Shown here: in pieces, positions 1-5,031 of the stretch
Layout of the letters: each line of letters opens with the position of its first letter
How positions within the stretch are numbered: the first letter of the stretch is position 1
The notes under the pieces: generated by a model
Databases searched by the model: none
Told to the model about the DNA's origin: nothing
Seen by the model: only the letters and a program-made list of their open reading frames with translations
Origin: Clostridia bacterium
GTDB taxonomy: Bacteria; Bacillota; Clostridia; Oscillospirales; CAG-272
NCBI GenBank assembly: GCA_017453085.1
Contig: JAFTKV010000036.1
Coordinates: 1-5,031 of the forward strand
Length of the DNA: 5,031 nucleotides
Direction: 5' to 3'
Made by a program: the position numbers and the translations under genes

Positions 1-439
1 GGGCATCCCCTATTATCAGATGCTGGCACTGGTCATCGGCATTACCAATATCATTCCCTTCTTTGGCCCCTTTATCGGCGCCTTCATCGGTGGATTCATC
101 ATTCTGATCTCCGCTCCCACCAAGCTGATTCCCTTCATCATCATGGTTCTGATTCTGCAGCAGCTGGAGGGCAACGTGATCGAGCCCCAGGTGCTGGGTG
201 ATTCGCTGGGGCTTTCCCCCGTATGGATCATGGTTGCCATCGTGATCATGAGCGGACTCTTCGGCTTCTTCGGCATGATCTTCGGTGTACCGATCTTTGC
301 GGTTCTCTACACCCTGCTGCACGAAGCGATCGAACGCCGTTTGAAGAAAAAAAGCAAGGCTCTATCCGATCCAGATCCGGAGCCGGAGCCCCCCGATGAA
401 GCAGAGCAAGCCGAAACAGACTCCACCGACACTCTATAA
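1..439 (+). CDS. AI-2E family transporter (PerM/YdiK-like), C-terminal part only
   Basis: This is the last 145 residues of a polytopic membrane protein whose 5' end lies outside the window; the first complete codon is at 2 and the TAA stop at 437-439. Family signatures are clear: G-I-T-N-I-I-P-F-F-G-P-F-I-G-A at visible residues 13-27, Q-Q-L-E-G-N-V-I-E-P at 53-62 followed by L-G-L-S-P-V-W, and G-F-F-G-M-I-F-G-V-P near 88-97. These match the second half of the AI-2E exporter/PerM family (formerly UPF0118). At least three hydrophobic membrane segments are visible. After the last one the chain ends in a basic stretch (RRLKKKSK) and then a Pro/Glu/Asp-rich cytoplasmic-type tail of about 30 residues with a DPDPEPEP run. 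Characterised relatives include an autoinducer-2 exporter and Na+/H+ antiporters, so the substrate cannot be assigned here. The phospholipase gene follows after 21 nt, suggesting co-transcription. Family assignment is firm; transported substrate is unknown. Confidence 0.93.
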   Translation, partial: GIPYYQMLALVIGITNIIPFFGPFIGAFIGGFIILISAPTKLIPFIIMVLILQQLEGNVIEPQVLGDSLGLSPVWIMVAIVIMSGLFGFFGMIFGVPIFAVLYTLLHEAIERRLKKKSKALSDPDPEPEPPDEAEQAETDSTDTL

Positions 440-460
440 TCCGATTCTACGAGGTTCATT

Positions 461-1783
461 ATGAAAAAGCATCTGATCCGTGTTATGCTCACTCTCACCT
501 GTCTCCTGCTTTTCCCCGCACTACTCACCTATGCAGACGGAAACCGTCTGTTGACTCCTGCAGATAACGCTCCTGCCGCGTGGCTTTCCGCCCGCAAAGG
601 AGATGCCGCCTACACCCACGATCTGCGGGTCGTGCTGGTGCTCCCCGCCGATTGGGATAGCGAAAAGCTGTCCGTTGCCCTCACCTTTGACGGCACTACC
701 CCGCCCAACGCTTTGCAAATGCCCGTCCCGGAGCTTCCGCTTTACCGCACGGTGAAGGCAGGCGGCAGCAGCTACTCCGCCGCAGAGGGCGCGACCATTC
801 GCGTGATGACCATGGTGGGGCTTGCGGACGGCAGCTACTCGTCCCTGACCCTGACCCTTTCTGACGGAGGGAAGGTTGTCCACCGCTCCACGCAGAGTGC
901 AGCTGCCATCGGTGCCGCCGCAGATCTGACCCTGCTCCCTTGGGACAGCTCCCTCACCGATTGGATGGGCGCGCTTCCCGACTCCCGCTCCATTGCCGAC
1001 CTCACCATCCCCGGCACCCATGACAGCGGAGCCGATTACAACAACGGCCTTACCACCACCTACAGCAGATGCCAGTCCCTTTCCATCGCAGACCAGCTGT
1101 CTGCCGGCGTGCGATTTATGGACATCCGCCTCAAGCTGCAGGACAGCGGACTGAACGTCTACCACGGCATCGTGGATCAGCACCTCACCTTTGACGAGGT
1201 ATTGGCCGATTGCAAGGTATTCCTTTCCGCCCATCCCGGAGAGGTGATCCTGATGAGCATCAAGCAGGAGGACGATGATAACGCCTCCTTCCCCTCCGCC
1301 ATCGCCGCTGAAATTGCGAAGGACCCCACCCTTTGGTATACGCAAAACCGCATCCCCACTCTGGGGGAGGCGCGTGGTAAGATCCTGCTCATCCGTCGCT
1401 ACGGTGGCGCATCGATCGGCATCAACTGCGCCGACGGCTGGTCGGACAACACGCAGTTTACCATGCACAACGGCGTTTCCATGCAGGTACAGGACTACTA
1501 CAATCTGGGTAGCAGCGACAATCTGGAATCCAAGTGGAGCAAGCTGCAAACGCTGATCACCACCGCCTCCAAACAGGACAACACCTTCTGTCTGAACTTC
1601 TCCAGCGGCTATACCAGCGGTCTGTTCGGCCTGCCGAGCATCTCAACCGTATCCAATTACATGAACCCCAAGCTGACCGACTATTTCGCCTCCCTTCCCC
1701 GCGGCGGCTACGGAACGTTTGCCATCGATTTCATCACTCCCGAGATCGCCACTGAGCTGATCGCCACCAATTTTCCCGAATAA
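461..1783 (+). CDS. Secreted phosphatidylinositol-specific phospholipase C X-domain protein
   Basis: This 440-residue protein has a Sec signal peptide: basic MKKHLIR, hydrophobic core 8-22, and likely cleavage after Thr-Tyr-Ala25. Residues 26 to about 175 form a polar, probably beta-rich region that I cannot assign. Residues from about 176 to the end are a bacterial PI-PLC X catalytic domain. By motif matching to Bacillus cereus PI-PLC the active site looks complete: G-T-H-D-S-G at 185-190 (His187/Asp188 for His32/Asp33), F-M-D-I-R at 219-223 (Arg223 for Arg69), Y-H-G at 234-236 (His235 for His82), M-S-I-K (Lys268 for Lys115), I-R-R at 311-313 (Arg163 position), W-S-D at 327-329 (Trp178/Asp180), Q-D-Y-Y at 344-347 (Asp345/Tyr347 for Asp198/Tyr200) and I-D-F at 422-424 (Asp274 position). 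Such enzymes cleave phosphatidylinositol, and some cleave GPI anchors, without calcium. No LPXTG, C-terminal anchor or lipobox is seen, so it should be released or loosely attached. The start is supported by GAGG at 451-454, 6 nt before the ATG, and by the signal peptide. Natural substrate is inferred, not shown. Confidence 0.92.
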   Translation: MKKHLIRVMLTLTCLLLFPALLTYADGNRLLTPADNAPAAWLSARKGDAAYTHDLRVVLVLPADWDSEKLSVALTFDGTTPPNALQMPVPELPLYRTVKAGGSSYSAAEGATIRVMTMVGLADGSYSSLTLTLSDGGKVVHRSTQSAAAIGAAADLTLLPWDSSLTDWMGALPDSRSIADLTIPGTHDSGADYNNGLTTTYSRCQSLSIADQLSAGVRFMDIRLKLQDSGLNVYHGIVDQHLTFDEVLADCKVFLSAHPGEVILMSIKQEDDDNASFPSAIAAEIAKDPTLWYTQNRIPTLGEARGKILLIRRYGGASIGINCADGWSDNTQFTMHNGVSMQVQDYYNLGSSDNLESKWSKLQTLITTASKQDNTFCLNFSSGYTSGLFGLPSISTVSNYMNPKLTDYFASLPRGGYGTFAIDFITPEIATELIATNFPE

Positions 1784-1824
1784 GGCCCCCCGTCCCCCTC
1801 ACCCGTAATTTATTTTTTCAAGAT

Positions 1825-1831
1825 AAAGGAG
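1825..1831 (+). promoter_or_regulatory. Strong ribosome binding site of the M16C peptidase gene
   Basis: AAAGGAG lies 8 nt before the ATG at 1840, close to an ideal Shine-Dalgarno match and spacing, and it fixes that start. The 56-nt gap between the phospholipase stop and this ATG is C-rich and then T-rich (six T at 1813-1818). The T run is not preceded by a stem, so I see no terminator and transcription could run through. I found no convincing -35/-10 pair in the gap. Confidence 0.85.
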
Positions 1832-1839
1832 ATTTTCCC

Positions 1840-4734
1840 ATGAACGAACTTACCCTTGGAAGCCTGTATTCCGGCTTCCGTCTCAATGAAATTCGTCCTC
1901 TGCCCGAGCTGTCGCTGGAGATGTACACCTTCGAGCACGAGCAGTCGGGCGCGCGTCTGATCTATCTGAAAGCTGACGACGACAACAAGGTCTTCTACGT
2001 TGGCTTCCGTACTACCCCCGTAGACTCCACCGGTGTCTTCCACATTCTGGAGCACTCTGTTCTCTGCGGCTCTGAGAAGTATCCCGTCAAAGAACCCTTC
2101 GTGGATCTGATCAAGGGCAGTATGAACACCTTCCTCAACGCGATGACCTATCCCGACAAGACGGTTTACCCCGTTGCTTCCTGCAATGACAAGGACTTTG
2201 CCAATCTGATGAGCGTGTACATGGACGCAACCTTCCGTCCCAACGTGCACACCCGTCCTCAGATCTTCCTGCAGGAGGGCTGGCACACCGAGATCGACGA
2301 GAACGGAACCGCATCCTGCAAGGGCGTTGTGTACAACGAGATGAAGGGCTCCTTCGCCTCTGTAGACACCCGTGGATTTGAGGCAGTGAAGCAGGCACTC
2401 TTCCCCGACACCTGCTACCGTCACTGCTCCGGCGGTAATCCCGTGAACATCCCCGACCTGACCTACGAGCAGTTCAAGGATGCCCACAACACCTACTATC
2501 ATCCCGAGAACAGCTATATGTTCCTCTACGGCGATATGGACGTGACCGAGCGTCTGGCATTCCTCAATGACGAATATCTGTGCAAGTATCAGCGCATCAA
2601 CAAGGCGATCCCCATCGCTCTGCAGGAGCCTGTCTGCAATATGGACAAGGTGACCTACTATCCTGCCGCTGAAAGCGACAAGCCTGAGGAAAGCGCTTAC
2701 ATTACCTATGCAGCAGTTACCGGCACTTACGCCGACACTGAGGAAAATCTGGCAATGTCCATCCTCTTCGAGGCAATTGCTTCGGGCAACGACTCTCCTC
2801 TGAAGAAGAAGTTTTTGGAGAGCGGTATGGGTCAGGATTTCTACGCTTACGTAATGGACGGCATTGCACAGCCCTTCGCTGTATTCCAGCTCCGCAAGAC
2901 CTCTGCCGACAAGAAGGACGAGTTCTACAAGCTGCTGATGGATACCCTCACCGACTACGCCGAGAACGGTCTGGATCACCAGCAGATCGCCGCAGTTCTG
3001 CATCAGACCGAGTTCCATCTGCGCCGCGGCAACAACAACGGCTCCCCCGCAGGTCTGGGCTACGGTCTGACTATGCTGGACACCTGGCTGTACGGTGGCG
3101 ATCCCGCTGCCGCTATCACCTTCGAAACTGCGCTGGCTAATATGAAGGCAGGTCTTGAGAACGGCTACTTCGAAAATCTGCTGAAGGCCAAGGTGCTTGG
3201 CAGTAAGCACACCGCACTGGTTTGCAACCTGCCCTCCTACACCCTCGCTAAGGAGGAGGCCGAGGCTGAAGCTGCACGCTTTGCCGCTCTCAAGGCTTCC
3301 ATGACCGAAGAAGAGGTTGCCGCTACCGTCGCTCAGATGCAGGATCTGATCGAATATCAGTCCTCCGGCGACACTCCCGAGGACAAGGCTACCCTGCCGA
3401 AGCTCTCCCTCTCCGACATCCGCGAGAAGGGCACAGAGCTGCCTATCGAGGTGACCTCTGCGGCAGGCATGACCCTCCTGAACCACGAGCTGTTCACCAA
3501 GAAGATCAGCTATCTGAAGTATTACTTTGACCTGTCCGCTCTGACCCCCGAGGAGCTGCCCTACGCCAGCCTGCTGTCCGAGCTGCTGGGCAACATCTCC
3601 ACCGCAGCCCACACCGCCAACGAGCTGCGCTGTGAGATCGGTCTGAAGCTGGGCGAGTTCTCCTGCGGAACCGGTGCGCTGTCTATTGAAGGGGATATCG
3701 ATCACTGCATTCCTCAGTTTACCGTTCACACCGCTACCATGGATGACGAGATCGCTTACTCTCCCGCCATCGTGAAGGAAGTGCTGACCTCCACTCTGAT
3801 GAAGAAGGACGAGATCGGCATGATCGTGCTCCAGAGCCGCAACGGCAATCGGATGCGCTATATCAACAGCGGTAACTCCGCCGCACTGGGCGAGATCTTT
3901 GCTACTCTGTCCGCTGACGGTGCTTGCAACGCCGCACTCCACGGTCTGTCCTACTACCGCTTCCTCTGTGATCTGGCTGATCACTTCGACGAGCGTTACG
4001 ACGATCTGGCCGCTAAGCTCAGTGCTCTGTGCGAGAAGATCTTCACCAAGGCGAACCTTACCCTCAGTCTGACCGCCGAAGGTCAGATTTCCAAGATGGA
4101 CGATCTGATGGCCTCCTTCGATCTGCCCGCAGGCGGCGAGAAGTCTGCTCCTCTGGCAATGCCCAAGGCAGCAGCACCCGCACAGGGTATCGCAATCCCC
4201 TCCGGCGTTTGCTACGTTGGCAAGGGCGGCAGCTATCTCTCCGAGATGAAGTATAACGGCTCTATGCAGGTTCTGTCCAAGATCCTGACCTACGATTATC
4301 TGTGGAATGAGGTTCGTGTCAAGGGTGGCGCATACGGCATCCAGTTCGGTTGCAATACTAACGGTGCTTACTATATGGCATCCTACCGTGACCCTGCCAC
4401 CGCTCCTACCCTGAACGCATACGCCTCCATCCCCGCTTACCTGCGCTCCTTCGAGACCGCCGAGTCTGTGGATCAGTACATCATCTCCACCATGGCAGGC
4501 GTGGATCGCCCCATGAGCGCATCCCAAAAGGGCGCTGCCGCTGACCACCACTACTTCAGCGGTATGACCGAGGCCTTCCGTCAGCAGATTCGTGCCGAGA
4601 TCCTGAGCACCACTCCCGCACAGATCGCCGCTTACGCCGACAAGCTGGAAGCTCTGATGCAGAACGCTACCGTCTGCGCCGTAGGCAACAAGGAAAAGCT
4701 GGAAGCAGCAGGACTTGAGACGATTGATCTTTGA
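1840..4734 (+). CDS. M16C zinc metallopeptidase, PreP-like (insulinase family)
   Basis: A full-length 964-residue presequence-protease-type peptidase, the usual size for M16C. The inverted zinc motif H-I-L-E-H is at 68-72: His68 and His72 bind zinc and Glu71 is the catalytic base. The third ligand is Glu167 in Y-N-E-M-K-G. The 95-residue distance from His72 to Glu167 agrees with plant PreP (His81 to Glu177). The C-terminal half carries R-V-K-G-G-A-Y-G at 826-833, giving the Arg826/Tyr832 pair that completes the active site across the closed chamber (Arg848/Tyr854 in Arabidopsis PreP). Other family blocks are S-V-L-C-G-S-E-K-Y-P-V-K-E-P-F at 73-87 and N-T-F-L-N-A-M-T-Y-P-D-K-T at 96-108. A charged helical stretch around 470-505 fits the hinge between the two halves (M16C-associated domain). 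There is no signal peptide or membrane segment, so it should degrade short unstructured peptides in the cytosol. Codon choice is highly selective: no TTA, CTA or TCA codon occurs in the whole gene, suggesting strong expression. Family is firm; cellular substrates are unknown. Confidence 0.96.
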   Translation: MNELTLGSLYSGFRLNEIRPLPELSLEMYTFEHEQSGARLIYLKADDDNKVFYVGFRTTPVDSTGVFHILEHSVLCGSEKYPVKEPFVDLIKGSMNTFLNAMTYPDKTVYPVASCNDKDFANLMSVYMDATFRPNVHTRPQIFLQEGWHTEIDENGTASCKGVVYNEMKGSFASVDTRGFEAVKQALFPDTCYRHCSGGNPVNIPDLTYEQFKDAHNTYYHPENSYMFLYGDMDVTERLAFLNDEYLCKYQRINKAIPIALQEPVCNMDKVTYYPAAESDKPEESAYITYAAVTGTYADTEENLAMSILFEAIASGNDSPLKKKFLESGMGQDFYAYVMDGIAQPFAVFQLRKTSADKKDEFYKLLMDTLTDYAENGLDHQQIAAVLHQTEFHLRRGNNNGSPAGLGYGLTMLDTWLYGGDPAAAITFETALANMKAGLENGYFENLLKAKVLGSKHTALVCNLPSYTLAKEEAEAEAARFAALKASMTEEEVAATVAQMQDLIEYQSSGDTPEDKATLPKLSLSDIREKGTELPIEVTSAAGMTLLNHELFTKKISYLKYYFDLSALTPEELPYASLLSELLGNISTAAHTANELRCEIGLKLGEFSCGTGALSIEGDIDHCIPQFTVHTATMDDEIAYSPAIVKEVLTSTLMKKDEIGMIVLQSRNGNRMRYINSGNSAALGEIFATLSADGACNAALHGLSYYRFLCDLADHFDERYDDLAAKLSALCEKIFTKANLTLSLTAEGQISKMDDLMASFDLPAGGEKSAPLAMPKAAAPAQGIAIPSGVCYVGKGGSYLSEMKYNGSMQVLSKILTYDYLWNEVRVKGGAYGIQFGCNTNGAYYMASYRDPATAPTLNAYASIPAYLRSFETAESVDQYIISTMAGVDRPMSASQKGAAADHHYFSGMTEAFRQQIRAEILSTTPAQIAAYADKLEALMQNATVCAVGNKEKLEAAGLETIDL

Positions 4735-4737
4735 TTT

Positions 4738-4790
4738 ATGGGGCGTTGCCCCATACCCCACCAAAGGGACCTTTGAAAAAGTCCCTTTGG
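4738..4790. repeat. REP-like module of two adjacent palindromes after the peptidase gene
   Basis: Starting 3 nt after the peptidase stop there is ATGGGGC-GTT-GCCCCAT (4738-4754, 7-bp stem, 3-nt loop). Six nt later comes CCAAAGGGAC / GTCCCTTTGG (4761-4770 with 4781-4790, perfect 10-bp stem, 10-nt loop). The internal CCTTTG at 4770-4775 could compete for pairing with CAAAGG at 4762-4767. Neither hairpin is followed by a T tract, so this is not a typical terminator on the + strand. From memory, very similar pairs of GGGGC...GCCCC and AAAGGGAC...GTCCC stems recur after genes in Clostridia. Only one copy is visible here, so calling it a dispersed repeat is inference. The palindromes themselves are seen directly. 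Confidence 0.6.
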
Positions 4791-4811
4791 AATCCCCAAA
4801 ACTTATAAAAA

Positions 4812-4842
4812 TGCCCCACAAATACTTGTGGGGCACACTTTT
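4812..4842 (+). terminator. Hairpin, possible terminator working on both strands
   Basis: TGCCCCACAA (4812-4821) pairs perfectly with TTGTGGGGCA (4826-4835) across a 4-nt loop. On the + strand the stem is followed by CAC and then TTTT, a weak tract. On the - strand the same stem is followed directly by TTTTT (complement of 4807-4811), a better tract. It may therefore act mainly on transcripts coming from the right, or serve both directions. Confidence 0.6.
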
Positions 4843-4846
4843 AACA

Positions 4847-4888
4847 AAAGAGCCTCGCAATTGCTTGCGAGGCTCTTTGTTGTTTATT
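4847..4888 (+). terminator. Strong Rho-independent terminator of the peptidase gene
   Basis: AAAGAGCCTCGCAA (4847-4860) and TTGCGAGGCTCTTT (4865-4878) form a perfect 14-bp stem closed by a TTGC tetraloop. The run TTTGTTGTTTATT follows on the + strand. This is the best terminator in the window and should end the operon. On the opposite strand the stem is followed by TTTTGTT, so it may also stop convergent transcription. Confidence 0.85.
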
Positions 4889-4900
4889 CAGGCTCTTTGT
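4870..4900 (+). repeat. 11-bp direct repeat AGGCTCTTTGT
   Basis: AGGCTCTTTGT occurs at 4870-4880, inside the right arm and tail of the terminator, and again at 4890-4900, where the proposed insertion-sequence end begins. The copies are 20 nt apart. They could be chance, a target preference of the element, or a duplicated terminator tail. Confidence 0.7.
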
Positions 4901-5031
4901 CAATAGTTGGGGTAAAGAAAAAACAATAGAATGAAAAAGCAGGTAGTGAAAAACGAAACGGAGCGAAGCGAAGTGGAGTTTTTTCACTACCTGCTTCGCG
5001 CGCGAGCGTCATTGAAATAGATAAAGAATAC
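4891..5031. mobile_element. Possible left end of an ISL3-family insertion sequence, cut by the window edge
   Basis: The sequence from 4891, GGCTCTTTGTCAATAGTTGG and then GGT, resembles from memory the terminal inverted repeats of ISL3-family elements, which often begin GGCTCTT. The next 118 nt hold no gene and are A-rich with one large inverted repeat. No transposase is visible. If the call is right, the element continues past 5031, ends in the inverted copy of this motif, and is flanked by an 8-bp duplication that would here read TTTATTCA (4883-4890). Alternatively this is simply an intergenic repeat or leader of the next gene. Identification rests on the terminal motif only. Confidence 0.35.
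4937..4996. repeat. 17-bp perfect inverted repeat with a 26-nt loop
   Basis: AAGCAGGTAGTGAAAAA (4937-4953) is the exact reverse complement of 4980-4996. The loop (4954-4979) is purine-rich with tandem AGCGA units. A further 10-bp palindrome, TCGCGCGCGA, follows at 4996-5005. On the + strand no T tract follows. On the - strand the stem is followed by TTT and, after a short gap, T-rich sequence (complement of 4911-4936). It could therefore be a large-loop terminator for a gene coming from the right, a structured element inside a mobile element, or a small structured RNA. The pairing is seen; the role is not known. Confidence 0.65.

Noticed and set aside
494..505. Cysteine at residue 14 of the phospholipase signal peptide as a possible lipoprotein site
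   Set aside because: The preceding residues are Thr-Leu-Thr, which do not fit a lipobox (Gly, Ala or Ser needed before Cys), and the Cys is inside the hydrophobic core. A normal cleavage site after Ala25 fits better.
521..1549. Open reading frame of 342 codons on the - strand within the phospholipase gene
   Set aside because: Same codon-aligned shadow effect; low-complexity Gly/Val-rich translation with no recognisable motif, whereas the sense strand carries the full PI-PLC motif set.
1806..1820. T-rich stretch before the peptidase gene as a terminator or -10 box
   Set aside because: No stem precedes the T run and no hexamer pair with acceptable match and spacing is present.
1810..4860. Open reading frame of 1016 codons on the - strand covering the peptidase gene
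   Set aside because: It is the codon-aligned shadow of the M16C gene, open only because that gene lacks TTA, CTA and TCA codons. Its protein resembles no family I know, while the sense strand encodes a complete, well-conserved peptidase with a strong ribosome binding site.
4715..4906. Small + strand open reading frame of 63 codons across the end of the peptidase gene and the hairpins
   Set aside because: It reads through three to four palindromes and two terminators, has no ribosome binding site, and overlaps the end of the peptidase gene. It is a translation of the repeat DNA, not a gene.
4897..4932. TTGTCA (4897-4902) and TAGAAT (4927-4932) as a promoter facing right
   Set aside because: The spacer would be 24 nt, far from 17, and no start codon with a ribosome binding site follows within the window.
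4937..5005. CRISPR repeat or integron attC-type site
   Set aside because: Only a single inverted repeat is present, with no repeated units separated by spacers and no attC core triplets or integrase gene.

Overview
The window looks like a chromosomal segment of a Gram-positive, gut-type Clostridia (Oscillospiraceae/Ruminococcaceae-like). This is an inference from GC-ending codon use, AGGAG-type ribosome binding sites, an M16C peptidase of the clostridial PreP-like type, and intergenic palindromes of a style I associate with that group. No species can be named from the sequence alone.

Layout, all genes on the + strand: (1) the 3' end of an AI-2E/PerM-family membrane protein (1-439), whose start lies to the left of the window; (2) after only 21 nt, a complete secreted phosphatidylinositol-specific phospholipase C-like protein (461-1783) with a signal peptide, an unrecognised N-terminal region and an apparently intact PI-PLC X active site; (3) after 56 nt with no visible terminator, a complete 964-residue cytosolic M16C zinc metallopeptidase (1840-4734) with intact zinc and catalytic residues and very strong codon bias; (4) a 297-nt non-coding tail (4735-5031) packed with inverted repeats. 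The tail holds a two-hairpin REP-like module, two terminator-type hairpins (both could work on either strand), an apparent left end of an insertion sequence (best guess ISL3 family) and a 17-bp stem with a 26-nt loop.

Functionally, the three proteins do not form an obvious pathway: a membrane exporter/permease-like protein, an exported lipid-head-group phosphodiesterase and an intracellular oligopeptidase. The first two are spaced like an operon. The third may be read through from them, but its strong ribosome binding site and codon bias suggest higher expression and perhaps its own promoter, which I could not locate. I see no convincing new multi-gene system. The most interesting material is the PI-PLC with its unassigned N-terminal region and the structured non-coding tail.
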